Origin: Niastella caeni
GTDB lineage: Bacteria > Bacteroidota > Bacteroidia > Chitinophagales > Chitinophagaceae
Assembly: GCF_004834005.1 (NCBI RefSeq)
Contig: NZ_STFF01000004.1
Location: 62,001 to 126,000, forward strand
DNA: 64,000 nt
Direction: 5' to 3'
The notes under the pieces were generated by a model, which made no database searches, was not told the DNA's origin, and saw only the letters and a program-made list of their open reading frames with translations. The number at the start of each line of letters is the position of its first letter. The stretch's first letter is position 1. The translations under genes and the position numbers were made by a program. Below, piece by piece: positions 9,242 to 16,195 of this stretch.

Positions 9242-9340
9242 TTAATTAAAATTCTTGAATCGTTTGCTGCTGCGATAGCTAAGCCAAATGAAAATTACCG
9301 GAATAAACAGGATCAAAATCAGGGCGATTATACCAAGCAT
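9242..9340 (-). CDS. Very small single-span membrane protein
   Basis: A 32-residue frame from ATG (9338-9340) to TAA. It is one hydrophobic helix (LGIIALILILFIPVIFIWL) followed by a basic tail (SYRSSKRFKNFN), the classic N-out/C-in layout of bacterial small membrane proteins. This pattern is unlikely by chance in an otherwise empty gap. No homologue is recognised. It lies between the nitroreductase (convergent) and a coding remnant. Confidence 0.4.
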   Translation of the reverse strand: MLGIIALILILFIPVIFIWLSYRSSKRFKNFN

Positions 9341-9445
9341 ACTTTTGAATTTTACAAGGACTCGGATCCATCATTGAACGATTAAAGTATTTAGTTTAGT
9401 ATAAGTATTTTCTCCTAACCGGCTAAATGTTTCTTCAAATCCGGT

Positions 9446-9649
9446 TTAATTGATCTGGATCATGTAGTTGAGGTTTACCCTTGTAATAAGTGCCGCCCTG
9501 CTGTACACTTTAAACACATCGTCTTTTTCGTTGCCGTTTAGCGTAAATGTATTTGGAATAAATGCCTGATCGTCAAGTGTTTGACCTTTTACAAGTTGAG
9601 AAAAAAACGGTGGGCAATCCCATCTTGTACCAAGCGCCTGTACTGTCAT
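9446..9649 (-). pseudogene. Remnant of a type IX secretion (gliding-type B) C-terminal sorting domain
   Basis: The 67-codon minus-strand frame contains FIPNTFTLNGNEKDDVFKV, which resembles the opening of the T9SS type B sorting domain (typically xPNAFSPNGDGxNDxF). The glycine/aspartate positions have drifted, the expected following motif (around RWG) is absent, and no long passenger precedes it. I read this as a decayed tail of a large secreted adhesin gene. A short independent gene is the less likely alternative. Confidence 0.4.
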
Positions 9650-9714
9650 TCCTACTATGACTGATCATGATTTTCCAGTTGTCATTTATTTTCTAATACA
9701 GAGGTTTTCCACCA

Positions 9715-10296
9715 TTATTTTTTAATCGTCACAGGAAACTCAATTCTTATTTTTTCCCATGCCATTGCAATTTTTCCATCTTTATCGTTGCTTCCTTCGA
9801 TAAAGTATTGAAGCCTTTCGGTGAGGGAGTGTTTTTGAGGTTTTACTTTTATTCTAACCACATCTTCTTTTTTATCATACTCCGATGCCAGGTGTTGTTG
9901 CCACTTTTCATTAATGATAACTGTCCATTCCTTTTTTCCCGGAATAGTGAACAGGGCATACTTCCCGGCAGGAATTTCTTTACCACCAATTATGAATGGC
10001 CTTGCAATTTCAACGGTGGTAGCATCATGTGCTCCGGTTACCCATACTTCATCATAGGGAACCAAACCTCCCCAAATAACACGTTTTCTTACCGCTGGTG
10101 AGTGATAACTGATCTTTACGGAATCCTTCCCAATGACACCTGCCGCCATAGATTTAATACTTTTTTTACTGGTATCTTTTACCAGGTTGGGGTTATAGCA
10201 AACTTCTCCGGATTGGGCTTCACCGCTTATTGAAAAAAACAGAAATGAAACAAATATCATGGCAAATTGAAATAAAGTCAGTCGGCTGTTATTCAT
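9715..10296 (-). CDS. DUF2911 domain-containing exported protein
   Basis: 193 residues with a signal peptide (to about residue 27, ISGEAQS). The rest matches DUF2911: VWGGLVPY-type motif (VIWGGLVPYDEVWVTG), then AHDATTVE, IPAGKYALFTIPGKKEWTVI and EYDKKEDVVRIKV in the family's order. The function is not established; the domain is common in Bacteroidota periplasmic proteins. It is the last gene of a minus-strand series with PepSY, HMA, YVTN and HYC_CC_PP genes, which suggests a metal or envelope link by context only. Confidence 0.85.
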   Translation of the reverse strand: MNNSRLTLFQFAMIFVSFLFFSISGEAQSGEVCYNPNLVKDTSKKSIKSMAAGVIGKDSVKISYHSPAVRKRVIWGGLVPYDEVWVTGAHDATTVEIARPFIIGGKEIPAGKYALFTIPGKKEWTVIINEKWQQHLASEYDKKEDVVRIKVKPQKHSLTERLQYFIEGSNDKDGKIAMAWEKIRIEFPVTIKK

Positions 10297-10337
10297 TATT
10301 GATGTCGTTTATAATTACTCAATGGTTTTTTTATTTC

Positions 10338-11123
10338 TCAGCTAAATCTACTTTTTGAAAGGGGGTTCTTTTTGAAACCTTTGAAGCTAATGGCATATAA
10401 CGCAAAGCCTGAAAACACGGTTATCAGGCCGAATATGGAAAATATGCGAAGCAAGAGGTTTCCTATATTATCTCTCGAATTATAATCCATGGTATGCAAC
10501 ATCCAAAGAAAATCAAATATTCTCCATTTATTGTTACGGAATTTTTGAACCGTACCCAGTTCACTGGCTACATATACTGTGCTGCCGGATGGATGTTCAA
10601 ACGTAATGGCATAAGCTGGTAAAGGACTTTCCCTATATTCATGATGGCCATTTGTTGCAGTGAGGTACTCAACTGATTTTACTTTTGGTTCTCCATTGAA
10701 ACGTTTGCTGGCTACTTCAATGGCCTGCTCTTTTGTAAGTGCCGGCTTTAATTGTCCGGTTACTGCATCGGCCAGCCAGGTGGCCATTTTCATGGAATGT
10801 TGATGCCCACCGCCTTGTTGTTTGGAAGTTATCCCACGCAGCTGGTAATAAGGTTTTCCGAGTATTTCGATAAGCTGAATTGAAACAAAGGAATCTACCG
10901 GGTGAGCTTTTTTTATACTGTCTATTACAGTTGATGGTGATGCCAGTAAAGACCCAACCGGCAGAAAGGGCGGTTTTCGTTTTTCAAAATCTCCATGTAC
11001 TTCATCCATATTACTCCAACTGAAATACAATCCCCCGATAGTCCATAATAAAAACTGGATACCTAAAATAACACCCAGGTACCGGTGTGCTTTACGAATG
11101 TAAAAGTGTTTGCTCTTTGCCAT
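10338..11123 (-). CDS. PepSY-associated membrane protein
   Basis: 261 residues. One helix near the N-terminus (about 14-36, YLGVILGIQFLLWTIGGLYF) and one near the C-terminus (about 222-245, LLLRIFSIFGLITVFSGFAL) flank a large periplasmic part containing a PepSY repeat (TKEQAIEVASKRFNGEPKV). This is the truncated form of PepSY_TM proteins, which often accompany TonB receptors and act in iron or copper reduction and uptake. His-rich GGGHQHSMKM in the periplasmic part would suit metal binding. It lies between DUF2911 and an HMA protein, in line with a metal-handling unit. Confidence 0.8.
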   Translation of the reverse strand: MAKSKHFYIRKAHRYLGVILGIQFLLWTIGGLYFSWSNMDEVHGDFEKRKPPFLPVGSLLASPSTVIDSIKKAHPVDSFVSIQLIEILGKPYYQLRGITSKQQGGGHQHSMKMATWLADAVTGQLKPALTKEQAIEVASKRFNGEPKVKSVEYLTATNGHHEYRESPLPAYAITFEHPSGSTVYVASELGTVQKFRNNKWRIFDFLWMLHTMDYNSRDNIGNLLLRIFSIFGLITVFSGFALYAISFKGFKKNPLSKSRFS

Positions 11124-11230
11124 TGGCTACATTTAATGATGACCGCTGTTCCAGCGATTGTTCCTTTCTTCTTTCCATATGAAAGCATTTATTACAATGT
11201 ACCATTTTTTTCTTTTCACTCACAGGAGGA

Positions 11231-11256
11231 CAGATGCAGCTTTCATGCTGCACCTG
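11231..11256. repeat. Hairpin downstream of the HMA gene
   Basis: CAGATGCAGC and GCTGCACCTG pair over 9 of 10 positions around TTTCAT. On the minus strand it follows the HMA stop, but no T-run follows, so it is more likely an mRNA-stabilising hairpin than an intrinsic terminator. Confidence 0.4.
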
Positions 11257-11273
11257 TCACTACTTTATAATTC

Positions 11274-11642
11274 TTATTTGTGATGTTGATGATGAGAAGA
11301 CGACTCACCTCCGCTGCGGTCATACCTGCAACAGCCAGGTAACTTATTATATGTTTGATCTGCTGCCTTTTCTTTTTCTGTGTCATGTCCTGCCGCGGCA
11401 ATTTTCTTTTGAATAGCATCAGTCGTTAATCTGGAAGAATCATAACTTACTGTCATGATCTTTGTTTCCACATTCCAGTTTGCTTTCACAACACCCTCCA
11501 CAGCAGCAGCTTTTTCAATCCTTTTCTTACACATATTACAATTGCCATATACTTTGAAGCTATCTGTTTTAGTTTGTGCAAGCGCATTGGTTGTACCAAA
11601 TATGGAAATCATAATGATAACAAGAAATAATACTTTTTTCAT
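11274..11642 (-). CDS. Exported heavy-metal-associated (HMA) domain protein
   Basis: 122 residues. Signal peptide to about residue 23 (TNALAQ). An HMA fold follows with the metal-binding Cys-x-x-Cys at 35 and 38 (YGNCNMCKKRIEKA) and the typical GVVKANWNVETKIMTVSYD strand pair. The C-terminus is Ser/His rich (SSSHHQHHK), a second possible metal site. A secreted HMA protein would bind Cu(I) or a similar soft metal in the periplasm. Together with the HYC_CC_PP and PepSY proteins it points to copper handling, by inference. Its start lies 22 bases after the stop of the YVTN gene, consistent with one operon. Confidence 0.87.
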   Translation of the reverse strand: MKKVLFLVIIMISIFGTTNALAQTKTDSFKVYGNCNMCKKRIEKAAAVEGVVKANWNVETKIMTVSYDSSRLTTDAIQKKIAAAGHDTEKEKAADQTYNKLPGCCRYDRSGGESSSHHQHHK

Positions 11643-11664
11643 TTTAATAGTTTAAATATTGAGT

Positions 11665-12753
11665 TTATTGTTTTATTACAATGCCATTAGGTTTTTTGCC
11701 TACTGAAATATCTTTAATTTTAGAATGATCGGTCACATTGATGACAGATACGCTGGCTGCCAGTTGGTTGGTAACATATGCTGTATTACCATCGCCTGTA
11801 AATGCTACTGCATGAGCACCTGCGCCAGTGTTAAAGGATCCGCTATGTGACCACTGGTTACCCACGGTATTCCATGTCCAGTAGTGCACTTTACCGTTAT
11901 CGGGGTCTGTAACCCATAATTCTTTTTTAACCTGGTTGTGAGCAGCGCTGCCAGGCATAAAACCAAGGGGAATGGTCTGCACTACTGTATTGGTTGCTAC
12001 ATCTACAACGCTGATGCTTTCACCTTCTTCATTATCCACATACATTTTTCCATCATATCCTACCCATGCACCCACCGGATCAGCGTCAACAGCAATAGTA
12101 GTAATCACCGTTTTGGTTGCAGGATCAATTACTGAAACGGTATTATCGCCACCATTAGCTACATATGCTTTGGAGCCATCTGCAGAAAATGTTACTTCTG
12201 CCGGTTCCATACCTACGGCAATAGTTTTTTTCAATGTGAACGTTTTCGCATCGTAAACCAGCACCTTACCATTCATTCCCATTTGGGAGGTCCAGATTTC
12301 ATTGCCATCAGGCGAGTAAACGGCATTGTGGTTCATGGCAGGAACTTCTAATTCTTTAAGAACTGTGCCTTTAACGCCATCTACGACCAATACTTTTCCT
12401 TTCATACCTGCCATGCCACCCGAATGGCCTTCGCTCAAATCCATGCCGGGTACGCCAATAGCCAGGTGATGCATATCCCCAGCAGTATGATGGTATACAT
12501 GGTGCGGCCACATAGGCATACCGGCACCAGACGACATTAATTCAATGGTATCGGTAACGGTATTGCTGTTAAGATTAATAACCGATAAAGTATTAGTCTC
12601 CCCATTAACTATGTAAGCGGCAGGATAGTTAATGTTTTTTTCTTCCATTTTCATACCGTCCATTTTGTGTTTCCTGCAGGCAGGAACAGTTAAAACAATT
12701 GCAATACCCATGGCGCAAATAGCACCAAGCGCCAGACGATGACTCAATTTCAT
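11665..12753 (-). CDS. YVTN beta-propeller repeat lipoprotein
   Basis: 362 residues with a lipoprotein-like N-terminus (LTVPAC, Cys26), then His/Met-rich KHKMDGMKMEEKN that could bind copper. At least five propeller blades follow with the family hallmark (AYVANGGDNTVSVIDPATKT; MYVDNEEGESISVVDVATNT; AYVTNQLAASVSVINVTDHS). A Met/His-rich stretch near 90-115 (MPMWPHHVYHH; GMAGMKG) is unusual for the family. Likely a surface or periplasmic scaffold; no catalytic residues are recognised. Second gene of the metal cluster in the direction of transcription. Confidence 0.82.
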   Translation of the reverse strand: MKLSHRLALGAICAMGIAIVLTVPACRKHKMDGMKMEEKNINYPAAYIVNGETNTLSVINLNSNTVTDTIELMSSGAGMPMWPHHVYHHTAGDMHHLAIGVPGMDLSEGHSGGMAGMKGKVLVVDGVKGTVLKELEVPAMNHNAVYSPDGNEIWTSQMGMNGKVLVYDAKTFTLKKTIAVGMEPAEVTFSADGSKAYVANGGDNTVSVIDPATKTVITTIAVDADPVGAWVGYDGKMYVDNEEGESISVVDVATNTVVQTIPLGFMPGSAAHNQVKKELWVTDPDNGKVHYWTWNTVGNQWSHSGSFNTGAGAHAVAFTGDGNTAYVTNQLAASVSVINVTDHSKIKDISVGKKPNGIVIKQ

Positions 12754-12832
12754 ATCTGCGAGAAGTTTTAATTATTGAAAAGATGTACCTGAATCAGTAG
12801 CAAAAAGGAGAGGGGGTGATATAACAGCGCTA

Positions 12833-12846
12833 CTGTTTTAAAACAG
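12833..12846. promoter_or_regulatory. Perfect 14-bp palindrome upstream of the YVTN gene
   Basis: CTGTTTTAAAACAG, extended imperfectly on both sides. It lies between the HYC_CC_PP gene and the YVTN gene in a metal-related cluster, so it may be an operator for a dimeric regulator. Confidence 0.35.
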
Positions 12847-12888
12847 CGTATTAAGAATAACGCCCTCCACCTGCGGGTGGGCAGGGTA

Positions 12889-13281
12889 TCAGATGCGGAA
12901 AGTACAATGGAGAATATGTATCGGAATACTTCGGGGTGGCCCGTGACTTACAGGAAGTTCCTGCGCAACAGACGGAATATAAACCTGCGGAAATTCAAAA
13001 TAAGAAACCGGGAGTGTAGCAACGAACTGAGTGAACTGGAAAATGTTTTCAATAGCTTTCTGGTGGGCTTTTTCCAGTTTTACTAATTTATGCTCATCCT
13101 TACAGCATTTTTTTTCACATGCTGTCTTTTTTTTCATCCCACAATTACCACATTTGTCTGCCTCAGAGTGCCAGAGCTTCATTTCAACCAGCTTACCCAT
13201 GCAATAATGCAGGTGTATGGTAGCACCGGTTGAAGTGCCCAGGTAAAACAAAGCTAATATGGTAACAATGAGCCTTTTCAT
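12889..13281 (-). CDS. HYC_CC_PP family protein, cysteine-rich and exported
   Basis: 130 residues with a signal peptide (to about residue 20). The family signature is complete: H-Y-C at 25-27, Cys44 and Cys47 (KCGNCG), Cys55 and the Cys-Cys pair at 59-60, and a Pro-Pro late in the chain (HGPPRS). The protein ends HCTFRI; such a terminal phenylalanine-arginine is common in the family. The role is unknown, but clustered Cys/His and the company of HMA, PepSY and Met-rich propeller genes point to binding of a soft metal. It is the first gene of the cluster and has its own promoter-like box. Confidence 0.85.
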   Translation of the reverse strand: MKRLIVTILALFYLGTSTGATIHLHYCMGKLVEMKLWHSEADKCGNCGMKKKTACEKKCCKDEHKLVKLEKAHQKAIENIFQFTQFVATLPVSYFEFPQVYIPSVAQELPVSHGPPRSIPIHILHCTFRI

Positions 13282-13289
13282 GTTCCTGA

Positions 13290-13297
13290 CAAAAATA
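13290..13297 (-). promoter_or_regulatory. Probable -7 box of the metal cluster
   Basis: On the minus strand TATTTTTG matches TAnnTTTG and ends 8 bases before the ATG of the HYC_CC_PP gene, implying a very short leader. Confidence 0.4.
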
Positions 13298-14042
13298 GTA
13301 GTATTTTTTTTGCCCTTGTTATATAATTTTCCCGGTTTGTTATATTTTATTTGTAAAATGTGACGGAAGAATGCCCGAATAAATGCTGGTGCTTTTTTCT
13401 ACTTCAAAAGCCGCGATAACATTACCGGCGCCATTTTGAAACCATCAAACATCAATCAGTTTAAACGTGTTAAGCGTTTCTTTTTCTAAACTGATAAAAA
13501 GAGCATTTTGCCTGGAATGTGACATTGATTAAATGCGATAAGTAAACGCTAACAGGCTATCGATTTAGAACGCGACTGGAACGCTTATCCCGTCGCTTTT
13601 TGTTCCCGGAAAACTTTAAGCATTCTTTCTTTGGGATAATGTTTTGTCAGCTACACCATATTTTTTTCCTGCTAATTTCTTGGGACCATAGTATTAATAG
13701 CGAGTTTAAACTATAATTAATATTATGTTAAATAGATGTTTTGAGTAAATCAACCCACTTCCAACCAATACAATTCCCTGCAATTCAATTCCATTGGTTG
13801 GTTTAAACCGTTCCCAGGATTTCATCACCTCCTGGCGACGCCCAGCGAAACTGGATCTCGCCAGTAATTAAGCGATCGCTCGCTCAGGGATCCTTCAAAG
13901 CAAAGAGAATCGAAAATTGGCGAATCAAAATCCGGAAAAGCAATAGGATTCATTGAAACTGGTCAACAATTAGTGCAAGTTTCCCGTGCAGCTGTAAAAC
14001 AAAAAGAATCGAATTATCGGCTATTTTGGGTGAAGCAAATGA
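13298..14042. other. Gene-poor region with serial hairpins
   Basis: About 745 bases with no convincing gene. Visible structures: a 9-bp inverted repeat ATCAGTTTA/TAAACTGAT (13455-13463, 13487-13495); a 9-bp repeat CCAACCAAT/ATTGGTTGG (13761-13769, 13793-13801); and a nested hairpin at 13832-13864 with outer stem CTGGCGA/TCGCCAG, a 3x3 internal loop and inner stem CCAG-CGAAA-CTGG. The last two lie close together and look RNA-like. A frame of about 60 codons on the plus strand ending near 14044 has no start and no recognisable domain. Confidence 0.4.
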
Positions 14043-14083
14043 ATTAAAATCAAAAGGCCGCCGTTTATTGCAAACCACGGCCT
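14043..14083 (-). terminator. Intrinsic terminator (minus strand)
   Basis: On the minus strand AGGCCG and CGGCCT (14078-14083, 14055-14060) pair around a 17-nt loop and are followed by TTTGATTTTAATT. It directly follows the stop of the short minus-strand frame at 14083. Confidence 0.6.
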
Positions 14084-14178
14084 CAGTTATTTAAACGGCT
14101 TGCCAGCCCATCAGGCCAGATAAATGCCTGCCGAAAATTGTCCTCCTCACACTCCCACTTCAAACCGCCGTCAATCAT
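14083..14178 (-). CDS. 31-codon frame coupled to an upstream remnant
   Basis: ATG overlaps the stop of the preceding frame (ATGA arrangement), and the stop lies exactly at the edge of an intrinsic terminator. The peptide MIDGGLKWECEEDNF... is hydrophilic and matches no family I know. The coupling and the terminator suggest the end of a once-longer or still translated unit, either a micro-protein or the decayed 3' end of a gene. Confidence 0.3.
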   Translation of the reverse strand: MIDGGLKWECEEDNFRQAFIWPDGLASRLNN

Positions 14179-14384
14179 TTCTTCCCGGCGCTCAACCTGT
14201 AAAATCCGGCGCCATGGTTATTAATATTCACAGAAAATTTATCGGTAAACGCTCCTAATGATTTTCCGGTCCACGTATCCATGTGCTTTATCATTGCCAA
14301 CATACCAGCGAATGTCTGCCACCACATAGTTACATCCTGATGATATGTAGTAAATAAACCAATCGTTAAAAATAATGGCTTCAT
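14175..14384 (-). pseudogene. Probable internal-deletion remnant of an exported glycoside hydrolase
   Basis: 69 codons. The end, WTGKSLGAFTDKFSVNIN followed by NHGAGFYRLS, resembles the C-terminal beta-sandwich of GH27-type alpha-galactosidases (pattern: DLW...G, then ...F...V..HG..L..L). The start MKPLFLTIGLFTTYHQ looks like the beginning of a signal peptide. The catalytic barrel expected between the two is missing, so a large deletion may have fused both ends. This reading rests on a short similarity and is uncertain; an intact small protein is possible. Confidence 0.35.
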
Positions 14385-14475
14385 GTAAGAGCTAATTTTT
14401 TTTAGCTAAGGGTGAATATGATTTAACATGTAATAAAATATGCATTTGCTATTCATTCTCAACTTATAGGCATAT

Positions 14476-14503
14476 AAAAAAACGCAGCTTGGAAAAGCTG
14501 CGT
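14476..14503 (-). terminator. Intrinsic terminator (minus strand)
   Basis: ACGCAGCTT and AAGCTGCGT (14482-14490, 14495-14503) form a perfect 9-bp stem with a GGAA loop; on the minus strand it is followed by a run of T. It ends a short frame whose stop codon overlaps the stem, which suggests a real short transcript here. Confidence 0.75.
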
Positions 14504-14598
14504 CAAATTGATTGAAAAATTAAACCCTTAAACCCATGCGCACGATTGTTCAGCGCATCCGTAAAGGTAATGGCCAACTGCCATTTGATAAACATCAT
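14503..14598 (-). CDS. 31-residue frame ending at a terminator
   Basis: ATG-ATG start, then MFIKWQLAITFTDALNNRA... to a TGA lying in the foot of a strong terminator. The amino-acid use looks protein-like, but no family is recognised. It could be a micro-protein, a leader peptide or the surviving tail of a deleted gene. The terminator is the main support. Confidence 0.3.
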   Translation of the reverse strand: MMFIKWQLAITFTDALNNRAHGFKGLIFQSI

Positions 14599-14684
14599 TT
14601 AATTAAAAGGCTATTAAAATACACAGTAATCAACTGTCAAATACACGAATGAAGCTGATAGCGGATATACGGTCATTATATAAG

Positions 14685-14712
14685 AAGAAAGGCCCCCGAT
14701 GAATCGGGGGCC
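14685..14712 (-). terminator. Intrinsic terminator of the exported TPR gene
   Basis: GGCCCCCGAT and ATCGGGGGCC (14691-14700, 14703-14712) form a 10-bp GC-rich stem, followed on the minus strand by TTTCTTCTT. Confidence 0.8.
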
Positions 14713-14739
14713 CTCCTATTCAAATTTCGTTTATACGTA

Positions 14740-16119
14740 TTAGTGTTTTCTGTCGATGTTGTTATATTTATCAGTATACTTTGTTACTGTATCCTGTAAT
14801 TTTTTAATATCTGCATCGATCGCTTTTACTCCTGCTGCATCTTTTTTAGCTTCTGCCTGGCGTTTCTTTTGCTCCAGCGCATTTACTTTTTCTTCATTGA
14901 TGATAATGAGCAGGTCTAACGCATTTTTCAGGTTGTCCTTATCTTCCATTTTCAATTTGCCCTGGCTATCGAGCAGCTCATCAACCTTGGTCAAATAAGG
15001 CAATGCCAGATCGAACTTTTTTGCGGTTTCTGCACGCAGTTCGTCTTTTTTCTTCAGTTGATCAGGTGTTAATTTAACACCATCTTTCGGACGAATATCC
15101 TTGTTCTCATTATTGATTTCAACACCCTGATTGTAATAGATCTGTCCTAATACCATGTTGGCATTTGCATAATCAGGTTTTTTCTCCAACGTTTTCGTCA
15201 TCACTTCAACCGCTTTTGCGATCAGCTCTTTTGAGTTGGCCGGGCGTTTTTTGGCATCCGGATCGTAACCTGTTTGATATAATTCTACGCCATAGTTGAA
15301 CAGGAACAGATAGTTATCAGGATTTTCCTTGATAACCGCCTCGTATTTTTTAAACAGGTCTTCTTTGTTACCTTTTTCACGCGCCATATCAAGTTCAAAG
15401 CCGGTCCAGAAAGGATCGCTGGGGTATACTTCCTTTCCCAATGCAGAGAATTTAGCAGCGTTGGCGATATCATCTTTTCTACGATAATAATCAGCCAGCC
15501 ATTTATAAATTTCTACAAAACCTTCCCCTTTTGCTTTGTTCTCGGCAATTTTTCCATAATAAACAGCCGCATCATCGGGCTTCTGTGCTTTTTCAGCCGA
15601 TATACCAGCATATAAAGTGGTGGTAGTATCTAACTTAATAGGAATAATTCCTTTGGCAGACATAAGGTCGAATACTGCCAGTGAATTTTTGAAATTTACG
15701 AATGCATCATTGTAATTGCTGGCATTGTAAAAAGTTGCCGCATCTTTTGAGTACCCTGTATACAGCTCAATCAGTGGCGCATTGTTATCCAGGGTTAACT
15801 GAATATTTCTTTTAGCTGCATCTTTCTCTTTAGCCTCCAGCTCCAAATACTGCTTCATTGATTCAAATGCAGTGGAACGCGCATCTGGTACTGTAGATTT
15901 CAGTGAAGAGTCAGCGGCAATAGCGCCATATATTTTTGCCTTTGTATACCAGGCTTCTGAACTGGTTTTGTTCTTTTCAACGGCCAGTACATTATCGATC
16001 TCCGTTTTTGCTTCGGGGAGTTTTTTCCTGGTCAGCAGGTCTTTAGCCTTTTCGAGTTTCTGGGCCTGTGATAAGAACCCAACTGCAGCGAGCAATGCTG
16101 TCAGAAACAATTTTTTCAT
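14740..16119 (-). CDS. Exported tetratricopeptide repeat protein
   Basis: 459 residues with a signal peptide (to about 19, LSQAQ). Residues about 20-330 are a run of helical TPR-like repeats (LEKAKDLLTRKKLPEAKTEI; YNDAFVNFKNSLAVFD; PDDAAVYYGKIAEN). The final 110 residues are highly charged and probably coiled-coil (NALEQKKRQAEAKKD). Expected to be a periplasmic scaffold of unknown partner. It follows gyrA with a 76-base gap, yet has its own structured leader, related to that of the FKBP lipoprotein at 51.8-52.75 kb, so separate regulation is likely. Confidence 0.85.
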   Translation of the reverse strand: MKKLFLTALLAAVGFLSQAQKLEKAKDLLTRKKLPEAKTEIDNVLAVEKNKTSSEAWYTKAKIYGAIAADSSLKSTVPDARSTAFESMKQYLELEAKEKDAAKRNIQLTLDNNAPLIELYTGYSKDAATFYNASNYNDAFVNFKNSLAVFDLMSAKGIIPIKLDTTTTLYAGISAEKAQKPDDAAVYYGKIAENKAKGEGFVEIYKWLADYYRRKDDIANAAKFSALGKEVYPSDPFWTGFELDMAREKGNKEDLFKKYEAVIKENPDNYLFLFNYGVELYQTGYDPDAKKRPANSKELIAKAVEVMTKTLEKKPDYANANMVLGQIYYNQGVEINNENKDIRPKDGVKLTPDQLKKKDELRAETAKKFDLALPYLTKVDELLDSQGKLKMEDKDNLKNALDLLIIINEEKVNALEQKKRQAEAKKDAAGVKAIDADIKKLQDTVTKYTDKYNNIDRKH

Positions 16120-16163
16120 CTGAAAATATTATTTGTTTTTAAGTCAGATGGTCGATTCATCTG
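16117..16163 (-). promoter_or_regulatory. Structured 5' leader shared with the FKBP lipoprotein gene
   Basis: On the minus strand the leader reads CAGATGAATCGACCATCTG, then an AT-rich stretch ending AATATTTTCAGATG, where the last ATG is the start codon. CAGATG and CATCTG can pair and are repeated at the start codon, so alternative hairpins could hide or expose it. The same pattern occurs before the gene starting at 52750, split there by a palindrome. Confidence 0.5.
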
Positions 16164-16195
16164 TGTGTTTTATATACGTGCGTGAATGCTCCCAA

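Noticed and set aside
13862..14044. A plus-strand open frame of about 60 codons in the gene-poor region
   Set aside because: No start codon in the open part and no recognisable domain; length is within chance for this composition.
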